The translations under genes and the position numbers were made by a program. Shown here one piece after another: positions 11,072 through 19,573 of a DNA stretch of 64,000 nucleotides. How positions within the stretch are numbered: position 1 is the first letter of the stretch; each line of letters begins with the position of its first letter. The stretch lies in the NCBI RefSeq assembly GCF_019511665.1, contig NZ_JAEUAW010000015.1:29569-93568 (forward strand), given 5' to 3'. The notes beneath the pieces are model-generated. The model saw only the letters and a list, made by a program, of their open reading frames with translations. It had not been told where the DNA came from and did not search any database. This stretch comes from Microbacterium jejuense. Lineage in GTDB: Bacteria > Actinomycetota > Actinomycetes > Actinomycetales > Microbacteriaceae.

Positions 11072-12658
11072 ATGAGCGTCACCACTGACGCGCCGGCCAA
11101 GGCGGGGGCGATCCTGTCCACCCTCATCCTCGTCGCCGCGGTGGCGAACCTCCCGCTGTCGGTCGCCAACGTCGCTCTGCCCGACATCGGCAAGGCGTTC
11201 GACGCCTCGCAGACGGAGCTCAACCTGGTGGCTGTCGGGTACTCGCTGGGCCTCGCGGCGTCCGTCCTGTGGCTGGGTGCCGTCGGCGACCGGTACGGCC
11301 GCAAGATGATGCTGCTCACCGGCGTGCTGCTTTCGCTGCCGGCCGGACTCGTGGCCGCCTTCGCGCCGAGCATCGACGTGCTCATCATCGCGCGCATCGT
11401 AGGCGGCCTCGCGGCCGGCATGGCGTACCCGACGACGCTGGCCCTCATCACGGCACTGTGGTCGGGTGCCGCCCGGACACGATCGATCGCGCTGTGGTCT
11501 GCGACCGGCGGGGCGATCTCGGCCCTCGGCCCGCTGCTGTCGGGAGTGCTCCTGGAGTTCTTCCACTGGGGCTCGGTGTTCCTGCTGACGATCCCGCTGA
11601 TCCTCGTCGCGATCCCACTCGTCATCAAGGTGGTGCCGAGCCATGTCAACGAGTCGACGGATCCCGTCGACAACCTCGGCGGGATCCTCTCGGTGATCCT
11701 CGTCGGCGGCATCATCCTGGCCATCAACTTCGCCGCCGTCCCCGACGCCGGGACGCTGGTGCTCGGCCTCACCATCATCGGGGCGGCCGCGCTCATCGCG
11801 TTCGTCATCCGTCAGCGCAGGGCGAAGAACCCCCTGTACGACCTCGCCATCGCGGCCCGGCCCGTCTTCTGGGTGGCCGCATGCGCCGGCATCATCGTGT
11901 TCGGCGCGCTGATGGGTGCCATGTTCATCGGGCAGCAGTACCTCCAGAACGTCCTCGGCTACTCGACGCTCGAGTCCGGTCTCGCGATCCTCCCCGCCGC
12001 CGTCTTCATGGTGCTGCTCGCGCCGCGGTCGGCCAAGCTCGTCGAGTCCCGCGGCGCCCGCTTCACGCTCCTCGTCGGGTACGCCGCGGTGCTGCTGGGA
12101 TTCCTCACGATGCTGCTGCTGTGGACCGGCACCGCCGACTACTGGGCCGTCGGGCTCGGATACGCCTTCGTCGGGGCGGGCGTGGGACTCGCCGGCACGC
12201 CGGCATCGCACTCGCTGACGGGGGCGGTGCCGGTGCGTCGAGCCGGCATGGCCTCGGGCACGGCGGATCTCCAGCGCGACCTCGGCGGCGCCATCATGCA
12301 GTCGATCCTGGGCGCCCTGCTGACGGCCGGGTACGCGGCATCCGCGGCGAAGCTCATCGGCGACGCCCCGAACGCCGATCAGATCACGGCGTCGGTGCAG
12401 AGCCAGCTCACGAAGTCGTTCGCCAGCGCTGCCGACGTCGCCGAGCAGTATCCGCAGTACTCCGACGCGATCATCAAGGCCGCACGGGAGTCGTTCGAAC
12501 AGGGCCAGACGTGGGCGTACCTCGCCGGCATCATCGCGGTCGTCATCGGCGCGGTGCTCGTGTTCTTCGCCTTCCCGAAGTTCGAGCGCGAGAAGGCCCT
12601 GCTGGCGCAATACCGCGCCGAGGACGCGCAGCCGTCGTCGCCGGTGCAGCCCGCCTGA
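11072..12658 (+). CDS. MFS drug transporter, DHA2-like (about 14 TM)
   Basis: A 528-aa integral membrane protein of the major facilitator superfamily. The loop 2-3 signature is GAVGDRYGRKMMLLTG. Hydrophobic helices run through most of the length, and the size fits the 14-TM DHA2 (QacA/EmrB-type) proton antiporters. A soluble region (about residues 420-475, DAPNADQITASVQSQLTKSF) lies before the last helix. I chose ATG 11072 for its strong AAGGGAG ribosome-binding site; the frame extends 24 codons upstream. It probably exports a hydrophobic drug or metabolite, but the substrate is unknown. No regulator gene sits beside it. Confidence 0.9.
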   Translation: MSVTTDAPAKAGAILSTLILVAAVANLPLSVANVALPDIGKAFDASQTELNLVAVGYSLGLAASVLWLGAVGDRYGRKMMLLTGVLLSLPAGLVAAFAPSIDVLIIARIVGGLAAGMAYPTTLALITALWSGAARTRSIALWSATGGAISALGPLLSGVLLEFFHWGSVFLLTIPLILVAIPLVIKVVPSHVNESTDPVDNLGGILSVILVGGIILAINFAAVPDAGTLVLGLTIIGAAALIAFVIRQRRAKNPLYDLAIAARPVFWVAACAGIIVFGALMGAMFIGQQYLQNVLGYSTLESGLAILPAAVFMVLLAPRSAKLVESRGARFTLLVGYAAVLLGFLTMLLLWTGTADYWAVGLGYAFVGAGVGLAGTPASHSLTGAVPVRRAGMASGTADLQRDLGGAIMQSILGALLTAGYAASAAKLIGDAPNADQITASVQSQLTKSFASAADVAEQYPQYSDAIIKAARESFEQGQTWAYLAGIIAVVIGAVLVFFAFPKFEREKALLAQYRAEDAQPSSPVQPA

Positions 12659-12666
12659 GGCGACGG

Positions 12667-12672
12667 TAGGGT
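12667..12672 (+). promoter_or_regulatory. -10 element of a leaderless aroQ transcript
   Basis: TAGGGT lies exactly 6 nt before the aroQ GTG, which places the transcription start at or next to the start codon. No -35 is evident. Confidence 0.6.
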
Positions 12673-12678
12673 GGGCCG

Positions 12679-13137
12679 GTGACCACGCCGCGCCGCCTGC
12701 TCCTCGTCAACGGACCCAACCTCAACCTCCTCGGCACGCGCGAACCCGACATCTACGGCACGCAGACGCTCGCCGATGTCGAGCAGACGACGACGGATGC
12801 CGCCGCCCGGCGCGGCTTCGAGGTCCGGGCGATCCAGAGCAACCACGAAGGCGTGCTGCTCGACGCGATCCACGCGGCGCGCGAGGACTGCGCCGGCATC
12901 GTGATCAATCCCGGTGGCCTCACGCACACGTCCGTGGTGCTGCGCGACGCGCTGTCGGCGGTGGGACTGCCGGTGGCCGAAGTGCACATCTCGGATGTGA
13001 GTGCCCGCGAGGAGTTCCGTCACCACTCCTACGTGGCCGACGTCGCCGTCGTGCACGTCGTGGGCGAGGGGATCGCGGGCTACGCCACCGCGACGACCCG
13101 GCTGATCGACATCCTGACAGGACAGGCGGAGGGCTGA
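12679..13137 (+). CDS. aroQ: 3-Dehydroquinate dehydratase, type II
   Basis: Dehydrates 3-dehydroquinate to 3-dehydroshikimate. The product is 152 aa, typical of the dodecameric type II enzyme. Motifs are [17 protein letters not shown] (catalytic Arg and Tyr), [31 protein letters not shown] and [17 protein letters not shown]. The GTG start is inferred to be leaderless (TAGGGT 6 nt upstream). It completes the chorismate-pathway steps with the upstream aro genes and precedes efp, as in other actinobacteria. Confidence 0.97.
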   Translation: MTTPRRLLLVNGPNLNLLGTREPDIYGTQTLADVEQTTTDAAARRGFEVRAIQSNHEGVLLDAIHAAREDCAGIVINPGGLTHTSVVLRDALSAVGLPVAEVHISDVSAREEFRHHSYVADVAVVHVVGEGIAGYATATTRLIDILTGQAEG

Positions 13138-13164
13138 CGATCCGCCTCGCCGCGAGGCATCCCG

Positions 13165-13170
13165 TAGAAT
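13165..13170 (+). promoter_or_regulatory. -10 element of efp
   Basis: TAGAAT, a near-consensus -10, lies 73 nt upstream of the efp start and just after aroQ. The -35 region is not recognisable. It implies a leader of about 67 nt. Confidence 0.55.
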
Positions 13171-13243
13171 GTCCTGTCGGCTGTGCGCCATCGCGTGCGT
13201 CGGCCCCGCACGACTTTCCCCGACGAACGGACATACTCACCTC

Positions 13244-13804
13244 ATGGCTTCCACCGCAGACATCAAGAACGGCGTCGTCCTCAGCATCGACGGACAGCTG
13301 TGGAGCGTCGTCGAGTTCCAGCACGTCAAGCCCGGCAAGGGCGGCGCGTTCGTCCGCACGAAGCTCAAGAACGTCGTCTCGGGCAAGGTCGTCGACCGCA
13401 CCTACAACGCCGGCGCCAAGATCGACATCGAGAACGTCGACCGCCGCGACTTCACGTACCTCTACAACGACGGCGAGAGCTTTGTCTTCATGGACGTCGC
13501 CGACTACGACCAGCTGACGGTCGGCGCCGCCACCGTCGGGGACGCCGCGCACTTCCTGCTCGAGAACCAGCAGGTGCAGATCGCCCTCAACAACGGCAAC
13601 CCCCTCTACATCGAGCTTCCGGCATCCGTCGTCCTCGAGATCACCTACACCGAGCCCGGCCTGCAGGGCGACCGCTCGTCGGCGGGCACCAAGCCCGCGA
13701 CGCTCGAGACCGGCTACGAGATCCAGGTTCCGCTGTTCCTCGAGACCGGCACGAAGGTCAAGGTCGACACCCGCACGGGCGAGTACCTCGGCCGCGAGAA
13801 GTAA
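13244..13804 (+). CDS. efp: Translation elongation factor P
   Basis: Relieves ribosome stalling at polyproline stretches. The product is 186 aa, with three beta-barrel domains expected. The domain I tip reads [16 protein letters not shown]. The second Lys of KPGK is at the position that carries beta-lysine, rhamnose or other modifications in other groups. The C-terminus holds [13 protein letters not shown] chose ATG 13244, the standard [10 protein letters not shown] start; the frame is open upstream. It is followed by nusB after 3 nt. Confidence 0.97.
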   Translation: MASTADIKNGVVLSIDGQLWSVVEFQHVKPGKGGAFVRTKLKNVVSGKVVDRTYNAGAKIDIENVDRRDFTYLYNDGESFVFMDVADYDQLTVGAATVGDAAHFLLENQQVQIALNNGNPLYIELPASVVLEITYTEPGLQGDRSSAGTKPATLETGYEIQVPLFLETGTKVKVDTRTGEYLGREK

Positions 13805-13807
13805 GGC

Positions 13808-14218
13808 GTGAGCGCCCGCACGAAGGCGCGCAAGCGCGCGCTCGACATCCTGTTCCAGGCGGACGTCCGCGGCGACGAGCCGGCGACGATCCTCGCCGCC
13901 GAGGCGAAGCGCGCCGCGGGCGAGCCCGCCCGGCAGGCGTCATGGCTGTACGCCCGCGACATCGTCGACGGCGTGATCGACAACCGTGACGCGATCGACG
14001 AGCAGATCACCACGTTCGCGAAGGACTGGACCCTCACCCGGATGCCGGCGGTCGACCGTGCCGTGCTGCGCATCGGCGTGTGGGAGATCCTGTTCAACGA
14101 CGAGGTGCCCACCGCCGTCGCGATCGACGAGGCGGTCGAGCTCGCCAAGGAGTTCTCGACCGACGAATCGGGCGCCTTCGTCCACGGCGTGCTCGCCAAC
14201 ATCGCGCGCGCATCCTGA
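13808..14218 (+). CDS. nusB: Transcription antitermination factor NusB
   Basis: An RNA-binding helical protein that acts with NusE (S10) in rRNA antitermination. The product is 136 aa from GTG 13808. Typical features are the start SARTKARKRALDILFQADVR, then VDRAVLRIGVWEILF, AVAIDEAVELAKEF and FVHGVLANIAR. It lies 3 nt after efp and is presumably cotranscribed with it, which is the common actinobacterial order. Confidence 0.96.
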   Translation: MSARTKARKRALDILFQADVRGDEPATILAAEAKRAAGEPARQASWLYARDIVDGVIDNRDAIDEQITTFAKDWTLTRMPAVDRAVLRIGVWEILFNDEVPTAVAIDEAVELAKEFSTDESGAFVHGVLANIARAS

Positions 14219-14267
14219 GCCGGCTTCGCCCGGCCGCGTGTCCGCGGCTGTTGGCAGGATGGATGCC

Positions 14268-17200
14268 GTGACCCCGACGAACGCTGCGCCGCCGTTCACC
14301 GACCCGGCGCACATCCGACGGTTCACCGACAGCGGGACGTACGAGCGCGGCGTCGCCTACTTCGCCGACGGCGCGGTCCAGCAGCTGACGTGGGATCCGT
14401 TCACCTCTGTGCTCGAAGCGAGCGTGGCCGGAAGCAGCCGCCAGGCGTACCGCTGCCGCATCCGGCTCGATCCGCAGCGGTCCGACCGGCCGATCGCCGC
14501 GACGTCGTGCACATGCCCCGTCCAGTTCGACTGCAAGCACACGGTCGCGGTGCTGCTCGCGGCGAACCGGCTCGCGCAGCAGGCGCCCGCGGCGCCGGAG
14601 GGCGCCGAGTGGCGCAGCGTGTTCGCCCGTGGCACCTCGCCCGCCCATGACCGCGTGCCGCTCGCGCTCGGGGTCGAGCTGCGCCAGCGGGTGCGGCACG
14701 GCACCTCGAGCTGGGCGCCGGCGCGCGTCGAGACGGCGACGCCGCGCGGTCTGCACCAGTTCGGCGCGGACGTGCTGGTGGGTCTGCGCCCGCTGCAGCG
14801 CTCGAGCCGCTCGACGTCGTGGATCAAGGGCGGCGTCTCGTGGGACGCCCTGCGCCGGCCGTCCACGGCCTTCGATCCGGCGCAGGCGCGCTGGTTCGCC
14901 GAGCTGCACAGCATCGGTCGCGACGTGCGCTCGTTCGGGGCGTTCTCTGACGTCTCGGAGTGGCTGACCCTCGACGACATCGAGTCGAGCCTGCTGTGGC
15001 CGCACCTCGCCGCCGCTGCGGACCGCGGCATCCCTGTCGTCCCGACCCGGCGCGGCACGACCGTCGCGCTGGCCGAGGACGCGTCGGTGTCGGTCGAGGC
15101 GCGCCGGACCGGCGGCGGGCTGGAGGTCGCACCGGTCGTCGTCCTCGACGGCGAGCGGGTGGATGCCGCGACCGTGCGACCCGTCGGACGCACCGGTCTC
15201 TATCGCTTCGTGGTCTCGCACGACCGCATCGACCTGCTGCTCGCGCGGGTGGCGCTGCCCGACCCCGTGCCGGCCCTGCTCGCCGCCCGGGAGCCGGTCA
15301 GGGTACCCGCGGACGACGCGGTCGAGTTCGTGCGCGACCACCTGCCACGCATCGCCCGGCGCGTCGAGGTCGCCGCACCGGGTATCGCTGTGGCCCCCGC
15401 GGCGGGCCCTCGACTCGTCGTGTCGGTGCGCTTCGACGACGGCCATCGCATCGTGTTCACCGTGGCGTGGCGGTACGGCGACGGCCCGCTGGTGGGACTC
15501 GGCGGCGCCGACGGCGAGGACCGCGACGCGGCCGCCGAGCTCGCCGTCCGTGATCGCGTCGAGGCTCTGTGGCGGGATTCCTCGCCGGTGGACTTCGCGG
15601 CCGCCGGTACCCTGAGCGGCTTGGAGGCGGCGGAGTTCTCCGCCGTCCTGCTTCCCCTGCTGGAGGCCGATCCCGACGTCGACGTCGAGCTGTCGGGGGA
15701 GCGGCCCCGCTACCGCGAACTCGCGGGCGACCCGAGGATCGAGATCAGCACGGTCGAGACGACCGACGCCGACTGGTTCGACCTCGGCGTCGTGGTGTCG
15801 ATCGACGGGCGCACGATCCCGTTCGGGACGCTGTTCACCGCGCTGTCGCGCGGACGCAGGAAGATCCTGCTGAGCGACGGCGCCTACTTCTCGCTCTCGC
15901 ATCCGTCTCTGCAGCGGCTGCGAGACCTGATCGACGAGGCGGGCGACCTCGACGAATGGGAGACGGGCCCGCGCATCAGCCGGTACCAGACGGCGCTGTG
16001 GGCGGACTTCGAGGATCTCGCCGACGAGGCCGTGCCGGCCGTCTCGTGGCGAGCCACCGTCGAGGCGCTGCGCGATGTCGACTCGGTGCCGTCAGCGCCA
16101 CCGCCGTCGGGACTCGACGCCGAGCTGCGGCCGTATCAGCGGACCGGTTTCGAGTGGCTCGCGTTCCTGTGGCAGCACCGCCTGGGCGGCATCCTCGCGG
16201 ACGACATGGGGCTCGGCAAGACGCTGCAGCTGCTCGCGCTGATCACGCACGCGGTCGAGCAGGGCGAGCGGCGCCCGTTCCTCGTCGTGGCGCCCACGTC
16301 CGTCCTGTCGACATGGCGGACGGAGGCCGCGCGCTTCACGCCCGGGTTGCGCGTCGAGGTGGTCGACGCGACGCGCGCGAAGCGGGGGATGACGGTCGCG
16401 CAGGCGGCGGCATCCGCAGATCTCGTCGTCACGTCGTACACGCTCCTGCGGTTGGACGAGCCCGAGTTCGCGGCGGTCGAGTGGGCTGGACTCGTCCTCG
16501 ACGAGGCGCAGTTCGTGAAGAACAGCCAGACCAAGGTGTATCGGGCCGCACGCGACCTGCGCGCCGACGTCGTGTTCGCCATCACCGGCACGCCGATGGA
16601 GAACAGCCTCACCGAGCTGTGGGCGCTGCTGTCGCTGACGGCGCCCGGCCTGTTCGCCTCGGCGCGGCGGTTCCGCGAGGAGTACGTCGGGCCGATCGAG
16701 AAGGGCAAGGTGCCCGAGAACCAGGAGGGCGGGGAGTACCGCGCGGGGCGTCTGGCGCGGTTGCGCCGCCGCATCCGCCCACTGGTGCTGCGCCGTACGA
16801 AGGAGCTGGTCGCGGCGGATCTGCCGCCCAAGCAGGAGCAGGAGGTGCGCATCGAGCTCGGCGCCGCGCACCGTGCGTTGTACGACACCGTCCTGCAGCG
16901 CGAGCGTCAGAAGGTGCTGGGACTGCTGGACGACCTCGATCGCAACCGCTTCATCGTGTTCCGGTCGCTCACGCTGCTGCGCATGCTGGCGCTCGCGCCC
17001 GAGCTCGTGGACCCCGCGCACGCCCACATCGCGCCCAGCAAGCTGGGCGCGATGTTCGAGCAGCTCGACGAGGTGCTCGCCGAGGGTCACCGCGCGCTCG
17101 TGTTCAGCCAGTTCACGTCGTTCCTGGGACTCGCCGCCGCCGAGCTCGAGGCGCGCGGAATCCCTTACGCGTACCTCGACGGCTCGACGCGGGACCGGGA

Positions 17201-17540
17201 TGCCGCGGTCGCCGCATTCCGCGGCGGTGAGGCGCCCGTCTTCCTGATCAGCCTCAAGGCCGGGGGTTTCGGGCTCACGCTCACCGAGGCGGACTACGTG
17301 TTCCTGCTCGACCCGTGGTGGAACCCGGCGGCAGAGGCGCAGGCCGTGGACCGTGCGCACCGCATCGGCCAGGAGCGCAGCGTCATGGTCTATCGGCTCA
17401 TCGCGAACGGGACCATCGAGGAGAAGGTGATGGCCCTCCAGCAGCGCAAGGCACGCCTGTTCCGCGCGGTCATGGACGACGACGCCCTGTTCGGAAAGGC
17501 TCTCACCGCCGACGACATCCGCGGCCTGTTCGAGGCCTGA
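14268..17540 (+). CDS. SNF2-family ATPase/helicase with SWIM zinc finger
   Basis: About 1090 aa. An N-terminal SWIM zinc finger (C81, C83, C89, H91 in CTCPVQFDCKH) is followed by a long SNF2-associated region. The RecA-like motor starts at about residue 620: DDMGLGKT (Walker A), VLDEAQFVKN (DEAQ box), ITGTPMENSLTELWALL, then the helicase C domain with LVFSQFTSFL, KAGGFGLTLTEADYVF and RAHRIGQ. The family is HepA/RapA-like and remodels nucleic acid-protein complexes; the exact role is unknown. The start is uncertain. GTG 14268 is favoured, with AGGATGG upstream, or CAGGAT as a weak leaderless -10; ATG 14259 would add three residues. It ends 1 nt from the convergent epimerase gene. Confidence 0.92.
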   Translation: MTPTNAAPPFTDPAHIRRFTDSGTYERGVAYFADGAVQQLTWDPFTSVLEASVAGSSRQAYRCRIRLDPQRSDRPIAATSCTCPVQFDCKHTVAVLLAANRLAQQAPAAPEGAEWRSVFARGTSPAHDRVPLALGVELRQRVRHGTSSWAPARVETATPRGLHQFGADVLVGLRPLQRSSRSTSWIKGGVSWDALRRPSTAFDPAQARWFAELHSIGRDVRSFGAFSDVSEWLTLDDIESSLLWPHLAAAADRGIPVVPTRRGTTVALAEDASVSVEARRTGGGLEVAPVVVLDGERVDAATVRPVGRTGLYRFVVSHDRIDLLLARVALPDPVPALLAAREPVRVPADDAVEFVRDHLPRIARRVEVAAPGIAVAPAAGPRLVVSVRFDDGHRIVFTVAWRYGDGPLVGLGGADGEDRDAAAELAVRDRVEALWRDSSPVDFAAAGTLSGLEAAEFSAVLLPLLEADPDVDVELSGERPRYRELAGDPRIEISTVETTDADWFDLGVVVSIDGRTIPFGTLFTALSRGRRKILLSDGAYFSLSHPSLQRLRDLIDEAGDLDEWETGPRISRYQTALWADFEDLADEAVPAVSWRATVEALRDVDSVPSAPPPSGLDAELRPYQRTGFEWLAFLWQHRLGGILADDMGLGKTLQLLALITHAVEQGERRPFLVVAPTSVLSTWRTEAARFTPGLRVEVVDATRAKRGMTVAQAAASADLVVTSYTLLRLDEPEFAAVEWAGLVLDEAQFVKNSQTKVYRAARDLRADVVFAITGTPMENSLTELWALLSLTAPGLFASARRFREEYVGPIEKGKVPENQEGGEYRAGRLARLRRRIRPLVLRRTKELVAADLPPKQEQEVRIELGAAHRALYDTVLQRERQKVLGLLDDLDRNRFIVFRSLTLLRMLALAPELVDPAHAHIAPSKLGAMFEQLDEVLAEGHRALVFSQFTSFLGLAAAELEARGIPYAYLDGSTRDRDAAVAAFRGGEAPVFLISLKAGGFGLTLTEADYVFLLDPWWNPAAEAQAVDRAHRIGQERSVMVYRLIANGTIEEKVMALQQRKARLFRAVMDDDALFGKALTADDIRGLFEA

Positions 17541-17541
17541 G

Positions 17542-18480
17542 TCAGCGCGTGCCGAGGCCGGTGCGGAATCCCTCCCGCCAGCTGGCGTAGCGCGGCGTCC
17601 AGCCGAGCTGCGCCTTGGCCTTCGCGTTCGACGAACCGCGCGCGGTGGTCATCCATGCCACGCCGAAGTCGCCGATGAGGCTGCGGGCGATCCACGCCGG
17701 GACGCGAAGCGGCGCCTTGGCGCCGATGGCCCGCGCCAGCTCGGGCAGCCACACCGAGACGGTCGCCGGCTCGTCGTCGACGATGTTGTAGACGCCGGCG
17801 TCGCCGCGGGTGATGGCGGCGATCGTGGCCGACGCCGCGTCGTCGATGTGACAGAACGACCACACACCGGCGCCGCCGCCGACGATCGGCACCTGGCGCT
17901 TGCGGACCGCCTCGAGCATCTCGCCGCCCTCGCCGAGCGACTGCCCGGGACCGTAGAAGCTGCCGAACCGCAGCGCGAGGCCGCCGGCGGCCACCGTCGC
18001 GCGTTCGGCGTGGGCGATCGCGGCGAGGGTGTTCGCGGCGGCGGGCACGGGGTGCGCATCGAGCGGGTCCGCCTCGGTCTTCACCGGGCCTCCGGTGCGT
18101 TCGTTGGGCCACCCCGTGTAGCTCTGCACGACGATGCGTTCCGTCCCGGCCTCGTGCGCCGCGGCGATCAGGGCGTCCGTCCCGCGCGTGCGCAGTTCGT
18201 TGGTGACGGCGAACACCTCGTCGAACCTCTTGAAGTCGAAGCCCGCCGACAGCGACGTCAGCTGGTGCACGACGACGTCGGGCTGCGCGTCGAGCACGGC
18301 CCGTCGGATGGATGCCGCATCCCGGCCGTCCATCACGACGCCGTGTCCGCCGGCGGCATCGACCCGACGGGCGCCGGCCTCGCTCCGCGAGGTGCCGGTG
18401 ACCTCGTGACCGGCGGCGACGAGCGGGCTGACGAGGCGGGATCCGACGGCGCCGGTCGCACCTGCGATGAAGATCTTCAT
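17542..18480 (-). CDS. NAD(P)-dependent epimerase/dehydratase, ECF41-associated
   Basis: A 312-aa atypical short-chain dehydrogenase. The N-terminal Rossmann motif reads FIAGATGAVGSRLV. A clear catalytic YxxxK is not evident; the nearest Tyr lies in QSYTGWPNERTG, so the chemistry may be unusual. The substrate is unknown. The start is ATG (complement of 18478-18480) behind GAGGAAG. It is divergent from an ECF41 sigma gene, and its upstream region holds the promoter motif reported for that sigma group. It is therefore probably the sigma factor's main local target. The stop is 1 nt from the end of the convergent SNF2 gene. Confidence 0.9.
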   Translation of the reverse strand: MKIFIAGATGAVGSRLVSPLVAAGHEVTGTSRSEAGARRVDAAGGHGVVMDGRDAASIRRAVLDAQPDVVVHQLTSLSAGFDFKRFDEVFAVTNELRTRGTDALIAAAHEAGTERIVVQSYTGWPNERTGGPVKTEADPLDAHPVPAAANTLAAIAHAERATVAAGGLALRFGSFYGPGQSLGEGGEMLEAVRKRQVPIVGGGAGVWSFCHIDDAASATIAAITRGDAGVYNIVDDEPATVSVWLPELARAIGAKAPLRVPAWIARSLIGDFGVAWMTTARGSSNAKAKAQLGWTPRYASWREGFRTGLGTR

Positions 18481-18508
18481 GGGTTCTTCCTCTCTCTTCA
18501 CCCCCTTC

Positions 18509-18535
18509 GACGGAGGACCCCACCCCGTTGTGACA
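18509..18535 (-). promoter_or_regulatory. Candidate ECF41 promoter of the epimerase gene
   Basis: Read on the minus strand, TGTCACA (complement of 18529-18535) is followed after exactly 16 nt by CGTC (complement of 18509-18512). The epimerase ATG lies 28 nt further on. TGTCACA at -35 and CGTC at -10 is the promoter pattern reported for ECF41 sigma factors, and the divergent neighbour is one. The sites are seen directly; recognition is inferred. Confidence 0.75.
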
Positions 18536-18545
18536 GGCTCGGGGC

Positions 18546-19469
18546 ATGGATCTCGCCGTCGAAGCTCCGACGCTCCGCCCGCTCATGTTCTCGATCGCGT
18601 ACCGCATGCTCGGCAGCGTCGCCGATGCCGAGGACGTCGTGCAGGCGGGCATGCTGCGTCTGCACGAGCGCACGGCAGGCGGGCAGGCGATCGACCGGCC
18701 CGACGCCTTCGCGTCCACCGTCGCCACGCGCCTGTCGATCGACGCGCTGCGGTCTGCGCACCGCACGCGCGAGCTGTACGTGGGACCGTGGCTGCCCGAG
18801 CCGCTCCTCGTCGACGACGAGGACCCCGCGCACCGCATCGAGCAGGACGAGACGGTGTCGTTGGCCGTGCTGACGATGCTCGAGCGCCTCGGCCCGGTGG
18901 AGCGCGCGGTCTTCGTGCTGCGCGAGGCGCTCGGGTTCGACTACGCCGAGATCGCCCGGATCGTCGAGCGCGACCAGGCCGCCTGCCGCCAGATCCTGCA
19001 TCGCGCGCGGCAGCGCGTGACCACCGGTTCCGCCCGGTACAACGCCGACGACGCCGACGCTGCGCGGCTGGTCGGCGAGTTCGTCGATGCACTGCGCGCC
19101 GGCGACGTCGACGCGGTGATGCGCGTGCTGTCGGACGACGTCGTGTTCACGGCGGACGGCGGCGGCAGGGCGCCCGCGATCCAGCGCCCGATGACCGGCG
19201 ACCTCGCCGTGGCGCGGTTCCTGGTCGGGCTGATGCGCCGCGGCGCCACGCTCGGCGTCACGCTGCGGATGACCCGCGCCAACGGCGAGCCGTGCATCGT
19301 GTTCCGCAGCAGCGACGGCGCGACGCTGTCGGTGCTGACCCTGCATGTGCACGACGGCGCGATCGGCGCGATCGCCAACCAGCTCAACCCCGACAAGCTG
19401 CAGCATCTCGCGCCGGTGGGGGATCTGTTCGCCCTGGTGCGCCAGGAAGGCGCGTGGCCGTCGACCTGA
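18546..19469 (+). CDS. ECF41-group RNA polymerase sigma factor with SnoaL-like C-terminal extension
   Basis: A 307-aa sigma-70-family factor. Sigma region 2 is at about 10-75 (RPLMFSIAYRMLGSVADAED) and region 4 at about 105-160 (LGPVERAVFVLREALGFDYA). A C-terminal SnoaL-like domain of about 130 residues follows. The group hallmarks are present: WLPEPL at 82-87 in the linker, DGGG at 204-207 and NPDKL at 281-285. ECF41 factors have no separate anti-sigma; the extension modulates activity. The gene has a weak ribosome-binding site (CTCGGGGC before ATG 18546). It is divergent from an epimerase, one of the three usual ECF41 partner types. The inducing signal is unknown. Confidence 0.95.
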   Translation: MDLAVEAPTLRPLMFSIAYRMLGSVADAEDVVQAGMLRLHERTAGGQAIDRPDAFASTVATRLSIDALRSAHRTRELYVGPWLPEPLLVDDEDPAHRIEQDETVSLAVLTMLERLGPVERAVFVLREALGFDYAEIARIVERDQAACRQILHRARQRVTTGSARYNADDADAARLVGEFVDALRAGDVDAVMRVLSDDVVFTADGGGRAPAIQRPMTGDLAVARFLVGLMRRGATLGVTLRMTRANGEPCIVFRSSDGATLSVLTLHVHDGAIGAIANQLNPDKLQHLAPVGDLFALVRQEGAWPST

Positions 19470-19531
19470 GCCCTCGCCGGGCGGACGCTTTTGCACGGCC
19501 GGTCGATCAAGGCGAACGGGGGCGTCTCGCC

Positions 19532-19537
19532 TAGAAT
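19532..19537 (+). promoter_or_regulatory. -10 element upstream of the MBL-Rieske gene
   Basis: TAGAAT lies 36 nt before the start codon. No convincing -35 is seen at the expected distance. The Shine-Dalgarno GAAAGGGAAGGG follows at about 19556-19567. Confidence 0.5.
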
Positions 19538-19573
19538 CGACGGGTTCCACCGATCGAAAGGGAAGGGCCTCGC

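Noticed and set aside
13986..14267. N-terminal extension of the SNF2 protein into nusB
   Set aside because: The extra codons are a shadow of nusB; recognisable SWIM-protein sequence begins only after about 14268.
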